Source of the DNA: UBA5614 sp963667535
GTDB lineage: Bacteria > Cloacimonadota > Cloacimonadia > Cloacimonadales > Cloacimonadaceae
DNA length: 64,000 bases
Assembly (NCBI GenBank): GCA_963667535.2
Contig: CAXXDU010000002.1
Span: 558,001 to 622,000, forward strand
Reading direction: 5' to 3'
Below the pieces are notes generated by a model. It had not been told where the DNA came from, searched no databases, and saw nothing but the letters and a program-made list of their open reading frames with translations. Of this stretch, positions 1-9,128 are shown one piece after another. Position 1 is the stretch's first letter; every line of letters begins with the position of its first letter. The translations under genes and the position numbers were made by a program.

Positions 1-1
1 A

Positions 2-2467
2 GCTATGATTACAAACGATGTGAACGAAGGCAGAAGTATGATAAATTATTGTGGTCACGGTTCTGATACCAGTTGGGGAACCACTGGTTTCAGTAATAGC
101 CAGGTAAACCAACTGACCAATAACAACAAACTGCCGTTTATTGTGTCTGTAGCTTGCGTGAATGGAAACTTTGCCAATCTTACATGCTTTGCTGAAGCCT
201 GGCTGCGTGCCAGAGACAGCGTGACGGGCAATCCTCGCGGATCTGTTGTGTTCTGGGGTTCTTCCATTAATCAATCCTGGAATCCTCCCATGCGGGCTGA
301 AGATGAAGTCACAGATTTAATGACTACAAATCAGAAAAATACTATTGGAGGTCTCTTCTTTAATGGTGCTTCCAAGATGATTGAAGTTTACAGTTCTGAC
401 GGAATTAACATGTACAAGACCTGGAATATCTTTGGTGATGCTTCACTCCAGATTCGGAATACAGATCCTCAGCCAATGACAGCACAGTATCCTACTACAC
501 TTTTCTTAGGTGCGAGCACATATGTTGTGCAGACCAACCCCGGTGCCTGGGTAACTCTATATTCCAACGGCGTTATCTATGGAACAGCTATTGCCAATGA
601 AACAGGTCTGGCAACTCTCAGTCTGACTACTATTCCTACCCAGCCAATGGACCTTACTTTGACAATTACTGCTTACAACAGGGTTACAAATATTTCAACC
701 ATTCAGGTATTACCTAATAACGGACCCTATGTACAGATTGATAATCAGATTGTTTCAGATGACAACAATAACCGGGCTGATTTTGGTGAGACAATCAATT
801 TTGATTTAGCTTTAACAAATGTTGGTGCAAGTAGTGCAAATGAGATAACAGCAACTATTTCAACAAGTGACCCTTACATTACTATCACCGACAATACAGA
901 ATTATTTGGCAATATAAATGTAAACCAGATATCAACCAGTTCTGACGGCTATACTATTGTCATTGCCAATAATGTTCCTGATCAGCATCAATCCTTAATC
1001 CATGTAGCTATTGCTCAGGGTGATTCAATTTCCTGGGAATTTGATACAATTCTTACCTTAAACGCACCTTCTTTAGCTACAGGGACAATTGTTATTAGTG
1101 ATGCGGCCGGAAACAACAATGGCCGTATTGATGCCGGAGAAACAGTTTCAATAATCATACCGGTTATTAATAACGGACATTCAACAGCTATTAATGTACT
1201 AAGCTCGTTATTGATATCAAACGCGGTTAATTACATTTTAACTCCGGTAACAACCAGTTTTCCAACACTTGATACAGGTGCAACAGCTCAGATGATGTAC
1301 GAAGTGACCTTCAGTTCTCAGATTCCAGCTGGCACACAGGTTGAGTTCCTGTTTATGGGTGTTGCCGGTGAATACACAACGAACCAGACAATCAATGCCT
1401 ATGTAGGATTGGTTTTGGAAGATTTTGAAAGCGGCACTATGACGTCGTATCCCTGGATTTTTGCAGGTGGTAACTGGACAAATGATAATACCGCTTTCCA
1501 TAATGGAGCATATAGCAGCAAATCAGCAGATATAAATGACAGTCAAACTACTTCGATGACTGTCAGTATGCAGGTTCCCACTGATGGATATATCACATTC
1601 TGGAAGAAAATCTCCTCAGAACAAAGCTATGATTATTTAAGATTCAGTATAAATGACTCTCTGTGTAACGAATGGTCTGGAAGCATTGATTGGAGTCAGG
1701 AGTCTTTTTTGGTAAATCAGGGATTGGCTACTTTCAAATGGGAATATGCAAAAGACTATATGATGAGCAGTGGTTCTGATTGTGCCTGGGTAGATGACAT
1801 AACTTTCCCAAGTACCGGGGGTATTTCGGGGACACCTGTTTTTACTGTAAGTACTCAAAACATTAATTTTGGAGCTCACGCTATTTCCGAATTTACACCT
1901 GTTTCATTCACAATTAATAATACGGGTGATGCCATCATGATTGGGACAGTCACCGGTAACGAAATATTCAAGGTAAAAACTGCCACTGATGATGATTATT
2001 CAGTTACCAGAAATTATATCGTCCCTGCAGGAGCTAGTTTTGATTTCGAAGTTATGATTTTTACTACACATACTGGAACCGCAAATGCAGATCTTGTAAT
2101 TACTTCTGATGCTCCGACCCAACCGTTTATCAATATTCCAGTAACTGCCAATGTGTTGTCAACTGGCAATGGAAATGAAAACGAAGTAACTATTACAGCC
2201 TTAAAAGGTAATTACCCCAATCCGTTTAATCCTGAAACAACAGTTTACTTCAGCCTTAAAGCTGATTCCAAAGTAAACCTTGATATATATAACCTTTTAG
2301 GACAGAAAGTCAGGACTCTGGCTAATGGTCTTTTACAGAAAGGTAATCATAGTCTTAAATGGAATGGCAAAGATGATGCTGGCAGAAATGTCGGTAGTGG
2401 TATTTACTTTTATAAGATGAAAACCGATAACTATACATCCATTCAAAAAATGATTCTCATGAAATAA
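2..2467 (+). CDS. C25 (gingipain-like) secreted peptidase, 3' part, with type IX-style sorting domain
   Basis: The reading frame is open from the window edge, so the N-terminus is missing; 821 codons are visible. The first 60 residues hold the C25 catalytic pair: a histidine in YCGHGS and a cysteine in SVACVNGNF, the arrangement known from gingipains. The end of the catalytic domain (NIFGDASLQIR) is followed by Ig-like beta domains, a jelly-roll/cleaved-adhesin-like domain (from about EDFESGT to CAWVDDI), another Ig-like domain, and a C-terminal domain of about 85 residues beginning NYPNPFNPETTV and ending in a FlgD-like fold (WNGKDDAGRNVGSGIYFYKM). The C-terminal domain is the kind used for type IX secretion and surface attachment. 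The protein is probably an exported cysteine endopeptidase. A strong terminator follows. Family assignment is confident; substrate specificity cannot be read here. Confidence 0.88.
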   Translation, partial: AMITNDVNEGRSMINYCGHGSDTSWGTTGFSNSQVNQLTNNNKLPFIVSVACVNGNFANLTCFAEAWLRARDSVTGNPRGSVVFWGSSINQSWNPPMRAEDEVTDLMTTNQKNTIGGLFFNGASKMIEVYSSDGINMYKTWNIFGDASLQIRNTDPQPMTAQYPTTLFLGASTYVVQTNPGAWVTLYSNGVIYGTAIANETGLATLSLTTIPTQPMDLTLTITAYNRVTNISTIQVLPNNGPYVQIDNQIVSDDNNNRADFGETINFDLALTNVGASSANEITATISTSDPYITITDNTELFGNINVNQISTSSDGYTIVIANNVPDQHQSLIHVAIAQGDSISWEFDTILTLNAPSLATGTIVISDAAGNNNGRIDAGETVSIIIPVINNGHSTAINVLSSLLISNAVNYILTPVTTSFPTLDTGATAQMMYEVTFSSQIPAGTQVEFLFMGVAGEYTTNQTINAYVGLVLEDFESGTMTSYPWIFAGGNWTNDNTAFHNGAYSSKSADINDSQTTSMTVSMQVPTDGYITFWKKISSEQSYDYLRFSINDSLCNEWSGSIDWSQESFLVNQGLATFKWEYAKDYMMSSGSDCAWVDDITFPSTGGISGTPVFTVSTQNINFGAHAISEFTPVSFTINNTGDAIMIGTVTGNEIFKVKTATDDDYSVTRNYIVPAGASFDFEVMIFTTHTGTANADLVITSDAPTQPFINIPVTANVLSTGNGNENEVTITALKGNYPNPFNPETTVYFSLKADSKVNLDIYNLLGQKVRTLANGLLQKGNHSLKWNGKDDAGRNVGSGIYFYKMKTDNYTSIQKMILMK

Positions 2468-2496
2468 AACCCACATACATCTCCTTAAAAAAACAA

Positions 2497-2530
2497 AGCA
2501 GCCGGTCATTATTGCCGGCTGCTGTTTTTT
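2497..2530 (+). terminator. Intrinsic terminator after the C25 peptidase gene
   Basis: A perfect 9-bp GC-rich stem (AGCAGCCGG paired with CCGGCTGCT, 9-nt loop) is followed by G and six T. It lies 30 bp after the peptidase stop. An A-rich run just before the stem could let it also serve the convergent antiporter gene. Confidence 0.88.
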
Positions 2531-2554
2531 ATGTAGTACAAAGTGGCATTCAAT

Positions 2555-4267
2555 CTAAAAACATAAGTCACAAGATTCAAGGTTTGGTGATATAAGACTC
2601 CAGATTATTTGTACATCTTTGGTTGCTTCCAGCCGTTCTATAAAATCTTTACTGCTCAATGTCCCGGAGAGCATTCGCAGAATCTGTAACTGAGCAGCGG
2701 GATTGGATTCAGGAGTTATAATAAAGAAAACGAGGTTCACAGGTTTGTCATCAGGACTATCCCATTCCAATCCGTATTTATTCATTACGATTAATATCAT
2801 CGGTTTGGTAATGCCGGCCAACCTCGCATGCGGAAAAGCTAATCCTCTGCCCATGGCTGTGCTCATCTGCTCTTCTCTTTTCAATATCTCTGCCAGTACA
2901 GTCTTTCCTTCAATCCTGATGTGTCCGGCAATGATATTGCTCACATAGCTGATCAATTCCAGTTTGTCTTTAAACTCAGCATCAGGCAAAATGAATTCTT
3001 TGTTAAAGACAATATTAAGGAGACCTCTCTTGCGCCGCTTGACTGAATATGACAGCCATGGACCGATGATTATCGTAGTAATAATAGAAGCTGATATGAT
3101 GCTAACAAAAATACTATGTGAAATCAAACCGCTGGATAGTGCCAATATCGCAACTACAATCTGCATCTCGCCACCGGATGTGTGACAAATTGCTATCAGT
3201 AATCTATCATATTTGTTCTGCCCGGCAAGTTTTGCCCCCACATAAGCTCCGATAAACTTGGCTGCTATGCTGATAAGAGTAATAAACAATACCAGCTTCC
3301 AGTCAAAATTATTTATCAAATCCAGATGCAAACCTATATTGGCAAAGAAGATAGGCACAAACAATGAATGAACCAACCGCTTCATCACATGCCTGTCATT
3401 CTCTGAAAAGTGCTTTGCTTCTCCGATGACGATTCCGGCAATAAAAAAGCCAAACAGTGAATGTATACCGATCTTGAGCGTCATCGCTCCAAACAGCATT
3501 CCTACAATAAACACAAAAGTTGTTTTATATCCTGTATCGCCACCCAGACGCTCATGAATCAGAGTCATTATTTTATCTATTACCCTGCGGAAAAGTGTCA
3601 TGCTGATTACGGCAAAAGCAACCGTCAACAAGATAAGCTTTACAGCAAACATAGCATTCAGATTTGACTGACCAAACATGCCCATAATAATGGCGATGAG
3701 TACCCATCCGATGACATCATTAATAGTCAAAGCAGAGATAACCAGAAAACCTAAGTCAGATTTTAGAATATTCAGGTCATACATAATTCTGATTGCCACC
3801 GGCAAAGCGCTTATCGTTAAGATGGAAGCCAAAAACACACTAAAGAGTATTCTTTTACCGGGATCAACTAAATAGGTGTCAGGTATCAGATATATAGGCA
3901 CAATCAGCAAAGCCATCGGAATTACAATATCCAGCAATGCAATAGTCATTGCCTGACCTTTTTGCTTCCAGATGCGTGAGAAGTTTACTCCAAGACCTGT
4001 TTCCATTAACAGATAGAAATTGCCAAACCAGGCGATGGTTTCCAGCATAGATATCTGTAAAGGATCATCTGGAAACAATATCCCATGCCATTGCGGTGAA
4101 AACTTGCCAAAGATAACCGGACCTAAAAGCAGCCCAACTAATACTTCTGCTGTGATAGTAGATTGCTTGAATCTGGCAAAGACCAATCCAAACAACTTGC
4201 TCAAACCCAAAAGCAGAGCAAATTGCAATAAAAAAATAAGCAGGTTGTGTTCAGTTAAATTATTCAT
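2555..4267 (-). CDS. CPA2-type cation:proton antiporter fused to a PTS EIIA (PtsN-like) domain
   Basis: Residues 1 to about 400 form a Na+/H+ exchanger-type membrane domain with roughly a dozen hydrophobic segments, including the GLLLGP motif near the N-terminus. Residues about 430-570 match a PTS EIIA type-2 domain, with the phospho-acceptor histidine in GLAFPHARL. The protein probably exchanges Na+ or K+ for protons across the inner membrane, and the EIIA domain may gate it by phosphorylation or ligand binding. I start at MNNLTEHNLL (570 aa) because the 26 codons upstream encode a polar leader unlike an antiporter N-terminus. No other PTS component is in the window. The gene is convergent with the peptidase gene. 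Confidence 0.85.
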   Translation of the reverse strand: MNNLTEHNLLIFLLQFALLLGLSKLFGLVFARFKQSTITAEVLVGLLLGPVIFGKFSPQWHGILFPDDPLQISMLETIAWFGNFYLLMETGLGVNFSRIWKQKGQAMTIALLDIVIPMALLIVPIYLIPDTYLVDPGKRILFSVFLASILTISALPVAIRIMYDLNILKSDLGFLVISALTINDVIGWVLIAIIMGMFGQSNLNAMFAVKLILLTVAFAVISMTLFRRVIDKIMTLIHERLGGDTGYKTTFVFIVGMLFGAMTLKIGIHSLFGFFIAGIVIGEAKHFSENDRHVMKRLVHSLFVPIFFANIGLHLDLINNFDWKLVLFITLISIAAKFIGAYVGAKLAGQNKYDRLLIAICHTSGGEMQIVVAILALSSGLISHSIFVSIISASIITTIIIGPWLSYSVKRRKRGLLNIVFNKEFILPDAEFKDKLELISYVSNIIAGHIRIEGKTVLAEILKREEQMSTAMGRGLAFPHARLAGITKPMILIVMNKYGLEWDSPDDKPVNLVFFIITPESNPAAQLQILRMLSGTLSSKDFIERLEATKDVQIIWSLISPNLESCDLCF

Positions 4268-4485
4268 TATCTTTCCGATTATGTTGTTGCATCTATGTAT
4301 ATCATTCCCATTAAAGCTATTTCTGATAAATCCAAAATTAACCACTATGCATTGATTAAGTCAAGCGTTAATTTTTGTGTACATTTTTTTCCTTCACTTA
4401 TACATAGTAAAACACAGAATTGCTTATGAGCAAGTTCTTGAGTAAAGTACTGGCTACTTGTAATACATTAAACCAACTAATTAAC

Positions 4486-4516
4486 TTGACATTATGCACA
4501 GCAACAGAAATATTAA
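4486..4516 (+). promoter_or_regulatory. Candidate sigma-70-like promoter for the 4547 gene
   Basis: A perfect TTGACA box at 4486-4491 is followed, 19 nt later, by TATTAA at 4511-4516. The spacer is longer than ideal and the -10 imperfect. A transcript would begin about 25 nt before the ATG at 4547, which has a good GGAGG ribosome site. Sequence pattern only. Confidence 0.4.
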
Positions 4517-4546
4517 AATTAAAGCTAACCGTCGGAGGCAACGCTT

Positions 4547-6766
4547 ATGAAACTTATCATTTTATTGGCTATGGTATGTTGTGCTGTGTATGTATCGGGG
4601 ATGATAACACCAGAGTTTTTCATTAATTATTATGACCCTGACGCCATCTCATCATCGTCTACCCGTTGTGTCGTTGCTAATATCAGCGATCCAAGCATGG
4701 GCTATGCTCTGGATGAGATGATGGTTTGGGATATTTCAAATCCTGCTCAGCCCATACAAGGGTACTGTTATTCCTTTAGCTTTGGATATACAAATCCGAC
4801 TGTGAGTCATAATCTATTATTCTATGGTAAAAACAATCAGATTTGTGTGGATGATATTACAGATATATACACACCTGCAAATTTGGTCACGATTCCATCT
4901 CAGTATTGTTATACTTTTGCTGTTAAAAGCCATTATCTGTTTTTGGGTATGCAAAACGGTGATATCAAGGTTTACGATTTTAATGACCCGGACAATATCC
5001 ATTATGAAGGCTCACAAAACATCATGGCATCTATCTGGAGAATCTGGGAATTCGGTGATAATATTGCCGTTAGTTGCGGATGGTACTCCTCACCGACTAT
5101 TAAAGTACTGGATTTTAATGAACAGTCATGCACTTTTTCACTGACAGCATCTTTTGAATTGCCGTGTATTGAAACCTATGTGGGTAAACTTGGTTCCAAT
5201 GCCATCATTCGTTTGGAAAATGATAGTCTGTTTATTTATGATAGCAGCATTTTGGGAAACGTATATCCAGTAGCTGAAGCAAATCTTCCTGACGATGTGA
5301 AATCATTTGTTACTGATGGTACCCGGCTTTATACCGTTAATGCCCAAAACTGCGTACAAATTTGGGATATGAACGACCAGTATGTGTTTAATTGTGTTAC
5401 CGAATATCATTTTCCGGAGACGAGCAATCCAACCAGTAAACTTTTTAAAGTTACCGGTAATTATTTAACATGTTATACCTATTACCATTGTATCTATTGG
5501 TTAAATATCAGCGATTTGCAACCTTCTCCCTATCTGGTGAATCAATACTCCAGCGGTGATGTAATCAAATCTGTGGCTTACTTGGATATTGGCAATGGAT
5601 ACCTTTTCAGCAATTACCCTGAAGGTTTGGCAGTTTTGGAAGTAAATCCCGATGATAGCATTACTCACATAGCTGCCTATTATGCACCAGGAGTAATATC
5701 CAGACTTAAGATGTACAGAAATTATTTATACGGACTTGACGAATCTTATGAGGGTGCTTGTATCATGGCTTATGACTTTACAAATCTGTCACAACCTGCT
5801 TTAATGCTACAAATTCCAGTCGTAAATGTCGATTCATACTTTATGCAAAATGATATAATCTATGTGGGAACGAAGAGTGAACTAGACCAGTACAGAATTG
5901 ACAATTACGGAACTCCTGTCTATGTAGACAGCCTCTATTTTCAGTTTGCATATGCTGGATTGAATGGCTTGATGGAATTTAATGACGCCACTGAATACCG
6001 TGCTAATGATTATGCCGTCGGAAGGTGGGAATCGATTTCTAACTATTCGGTTTATCCATTTCTGGTATACAAGCTTAATAATGGAGAAAGTGGGTATATC
6101 ATGCAATGTCAGTACTTCGATAAGATATACGCTCATGCCGGTTATTTGTACACTATCGGTAGAGGTTTTCAAGTATATCAGCTCTTTGATGATGCTCCTC
6201 CGGTTTTGATAAATGTATTGTATAACAGCAGCATCTTCTCCGGTGCTTCAGGCATTACAGAATATCAGGATAACTATCTGATTGTCTCGTTTTCTTCCTC
6301 AAACAGCATTGCAATATTCGATATCTCTAATCCTGCTCAACCTGTATTGATTCGCAAAATTCAACAGCCTTATCCGGCATTATCCATTTGTGTTGGTCAG
6401 GATAAACTCTATGCTGCTAATGGAACTCATGGCATATCTATCTATGAATTATCCAATCTGACGCACAATGAAGAAGATATCAGTGCTCCACCTCAGAATG
6501 ATATTTCCGCATATCCCAATCCCTTTACTGAACAGGTCAGGCTTGCTTTTGAGCTTAAACAGCAGGAAACAGTTATTATCAAACTCTACAATTGCAAAGG
6601 ACAATTAGTCCGGACAATTAAGCAGGCCGGTTTAAAATCAGGAAAGCATGAAATCCTCTGGGATGGCAAAGATAATCAGAACAAATCCTGTGCAGGGGGA
6701 GTTTATATAGCAAAACTGAAAACAACTATAAATACATCAGTTAAGAAAATTATTAAACTAAAGTAG
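4547..6766 (+). CDS. Secreted LVIVD/propeller-like repeat protein with type IX-style sorting domain
   Basis: 739 aa starting with a signal peptide (hydrophobic LIILLAMVCCAVYVSG). The body holds repeated beta-propeller-like blades of the LVIVD type, recognisable by phrases such as VWDISNPAQPIQG near residue 65 and FDISNPAQPVLIRKI near residue 590. The last 80 residues form a FlgD-like sorting domain (AYPNPFTEQVRL ... WDGKDNQNKSCAGGVYIAKL), a slightly divergent version of the NPFNP motif. It is probably exported to the cell surface; binding partner unknown. The start has GGAGG 9 nt upstream. Its stop is only 12 bp from the convergent stop of the five-gene array, with no visible terminator between them. 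Confidence 0.82.
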   Translation: MKLIILLAMVCCAVYVSGMITPEFFINYYDPDAISSSSTRCVVANISDPSMGYALDEMMVWDISNPAQPIQGYCYSFSFGYTNPTVSHNLLFYGKNNQICVDDITDIYTPANLVTIPSQYCYTFAVKSHYLFLGMQNGDIKVYDFNDPDNIHYEGSQNIMASIWRIWEFGDNIAVSCGWYSSPTIKVLDFNEQSCTFSLTASFELPCIETYVGKLGSNAIIRLENDSLFIYDSSILGNVYPVAEANLPDDVKSFVTDGTRLYTVNAQNCVQIWDMNDQYVFNCVTEYHFPETSNPTSKLFKVTGNYLTCYTYYHCIYWLNISDLQPSPYLVNQYSSGDVIKSVAYLDIGNGYLFSNYPEGLAVLEVNPDDSITHIAAYYAPGVISRLKMYRNYLYGLDESYEGACIMAYDFTNLSQPALMLQIPVVNVDSYFMQNDIIYVGTKSELDQYRIDNYGTPVYVDSLYFQFAYAGLNGLMEFNDATEYRANDYAVGRWESISNYSVYPFLVYKLNNGESGYIMQCQYFDKIYAHAGYLYTIGRGFQVYQLFDDAPPVLINVLYNSSIFSGASGITEYQDNYLIVSFSSSNSIAIFDISNPAQPVLIRKIQQPYPALSICVGQDKLYAANGTHGISIYELSNLTHNEEDISAPPQNDISAYPNPFTEQVRLAFELKQQETVIIKLYNCKGQLVRTIKQAGLKSGKHEILWDGKDNQNKSCAGGVYIAKLKTTINTSVKKIIKLK

Positions 6767-6778
6767 TACAGGAAGCCT

Positions 6779-9070
6779 TTAACAGACATCCCATATTTCT
6801 TCATGAAGGATTTCTCCTGTCGCAGCATCAATCAGATATTTTGCCCCTTCATAAGGATACACTTCCCAGACTAATCTGTATTCATACTCACCGGTTACTG
6901 AATTCTTTACTTTGAATGGCGAAATCTTTAGAATTACACTTCCGAAGAATTCATCTCCGGTGGGTGTTTCATCTTCTGTCTTATAAAGCTCAGGGACTGT
7001 GTAGTTCTTTGAACCTGATAATGAGGAAAGATTCGTCCAGACATAGGGAAATTCATTATAATTCAGCATAATTGACAAAGCAGTTTCAGGCGTGATAACC
7101 AGTTCTGGGAAAGGCTTTATATCATAATTCAGCAGATAATATACATCATACAATTTACTATCTTCATTGTACCTGATATCAACGCTGCTGTAAATGTAAT
7201 GATACTCAGCAGGCAGCTGTAGCTCGAAGCCTTTATAATACAATTTAAAGAGCATTTTCCAGTAATCTTCCTTTTCGTATTTACTGATGGAGATAGTGTA
7301 ATCAACGGGATTCAGGTTATTCATTTTCATCAGTACTTTGATTATTTCCAGCGAGTTTTCATAGGCGTGAACAGAGTCCCGAACCACGGGCAGATTAAAT
7401 TTACCTCTAAAGCCAAAAGCGTTGCTCTTGTTACTGATAAACCGGAATTCTGTAATATCACCCAGCGGCATAAAAGCCTGTTCCACTGCTATCTTTTCAG
7501 CAGTTCTGGCGTTTGACAATTCCCTATCTGCCGCATCCGGATCTTCCTCAATGTTGTCGCCCCAAAAGTTTAGACCCGTAACAGCATTAAGATAAGTGTC
7601 ATTGGCTGGATTATTATCATCTACTATATACCAGACAGGTTTGATATCTGTAACATCTTCATATGAACCTCCATAAACCTGTTGCATACACAATCTGGCG
7701 GTTAAATGGTTCTTACTATCTTTATATACGTTATTATATATGATACTATCAGCTTTTACCAATCTTTTGGGGATTGCCCTAAAGGCTTGTTGATAACTGA
7801 ACCCGCTTTCCGGATTGCTTTGATTAAACAAGTATATGTCTATAGCAGTTTGGTGAGATAATACATATTTGGGATAGACAATAGGGTTTTTATAAATTTC
7901 TGTATCTATCCTAAGTTCCCGACTATCAAGCCAATAGAGGAAAGATATTCTAAAAGCATTGTATTCAGTTGGCGTCATCTGGTATCTGAAGATTTGTTCA
8001 TACGCTATTTCACAAAATTTATGAGCTCCGACGTCATCACACCATCTGGAATATTTTGGTTCAAACCGGTAATCAAAACCGAGCTTTTTACGCATCTTTA
8101 AAATGGCAGGCAAATACTGTTTTACATATTGGTGAAAGGTAGTTGTATCAATAAACTCAGGAGGGATTTTTATCTCTGAGAAAACTATGCTATTCTCAGG
8201 GATATAGGGCGAACAATTACCGACCAGGTGCATATTTCTGACACAATCTTTAACCGCTTTCTTATAGGGTAATTTTTCTTTCCAATATTTTGCTGCATCT
8301 GCGTTCAATTTCCCGGTCTGTGCATCTATCAGGTAGTCACCATGCGGAATATTATAGAAATAATAGGAATTGGGATATCGCCATTGAAGCGTGAATTCAG
8401 TTCCGGTCCTTTTATCAGTGTTGGAGTATAAGTTCAGATAAAGCTTGAGCTCTGTAAAATCGTCATATAGAATTTCCATGCTTACTGTATCGGTCAAGGA
8501 ATATACTTTAGGTAATCGCCCAATATGAGGATTCAGGTTTTCATCATCAAACAGAAATTCATAGCAGGTTTTAGCTGTCAGAGGAGAAATCACTTTATCA
8601 GGAATGATGATGGGCTTCATATACAACTCATTTACTATTGTATAAGTAGAGGTGTCAGCTTGGTAGGTTATCAGCAGAAAGTAAGGTTGATGCACCAAAT
8701 GGAATCTCTGCCAGTACTGGACATATTGGCAGCTATAGGTAGAGTTTCTGTAATCTGCTCGTTTTAAGATGAATTCTGCACCTTTTTGATGATATTGGAT
8801 ATTTAGTGCTTGGGCAATAGTATCCATATTGAGACATAAGTCGATTGAATCTTTGGGTACAGGCAAATCAAAAGTACCGTTGAGTTCGGTAAAGATGCGT
8901 CCATCATTGGTAAGTGTATAATTGCCTTTAAAACCTGTATCCGTGCAGAATTGTTTGAATATAGCCGGAGCTTGCGCTGCGTCCGGAGTGCTGGCAGATT
9001 TTGCAGATAACAGATACAACTGGCTTAACAGCAAACACAAGAGTAATAGTTTTATCAGTCTATGCATCAT
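6779..9070 (-). CDS. Exported triple FTP/PepSY-like module protein, array copy 5
   Basis: 763 aa, last of five tandem paralogues. I start at MMHRLIKLL, which has GGGAGAAGG upstream; the longer frame adds a polar 25-residue leader. A signal peptide ends near residue 24 (LYLLSAKSA). Three modules follow: A about 41-255 (GFKGNY, GTFDLPVPKDS, CQYVQYW, LYMKPIIIPDKVIS, ending LIDAQTGKL), B about 290-500 (IYKNPIVYP ... LNAVTG) and C about 530-763 (GKFNLPVVRDS ... YLIDAATGEIL). The closing I-D-A-x-T-G-E motif and the preceding strand pattern resemble PepSY; the 'QYW..F.L..QPY' segment resembles an FTP propeptide domain. No HExxH or other protease motif is present. A periplasmic or surface location is likely; function unknown. 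Confidence 0.75.
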   Translation of the reverse strand: MMHRLIKLLLLCLLLSQLYLLSAKSASTPDAAQAPAIFKQFCTDTGFKGNYTLTNDGRIFTELNGTFDLPVPKDSIDLCLNMDTIAQALNIQYHQKGAEFILKRADYRNSTYSCQYVQYWQRFHLVHQPYFLLITYQADTSTYTIVNELYMKPIIIPDKVISPLTAKTCYEFLFDDENLNPHIGRLPKVYSLTDTVSMEILYDDFTELKLYLNLYSNTDKRTGTEFTLQWRYPNSYYFYNIPHGDYLIDAQTGKLNADAAKYWKEKLPYKKAVKDCVRNMHLVGNCSPYIPENSIVFSEIKIPPEFIDTTTFHQYVKQYLPAILKMRKKLGFDYRFEPKYSRWCDDVGAHKFCEIAYEQIFRYQMTPTEYNAFRISFLYWLDSRELRIDTEIYKNPIVYPKYVLSHQTAIDIYLFNQSNPESGFSYQQAFRAIPKRLVKADSIIYNNVYKDSKNHLTARLCMQQVYGGSYEDVTDIKPVWYIVDDNNPANDTYLNAVTGLNFWGDNIEEDPDAADRELSNARTAEKIAVEQAFMPLGDITEFRFISNKSNAFGFRGKFNLPVVRDSVHAYENSLEIIKVLMKMNNLNPVDYTISISKYEKEDYWKMLFKLYYKGFELQLPAEYHYIYSSVDIRYNEDSKLYDVYYLLNYDIKPFPELVITPETALSIMLNYNEFPYVWTNLSSLSGSKNYTVPELYKTEDETPTGDEFFGSVILKISPFKVKNSVTGEYEYRLVWEVYPYEGAKYLIDAATGEILHEEIWDVC

Positions 9071-9128
9071 CCTTCTCCCTTTTATCAGAGTGAGCACTTT
9101 ATACGATTCTAACAAGCAGTTTTTTGCA

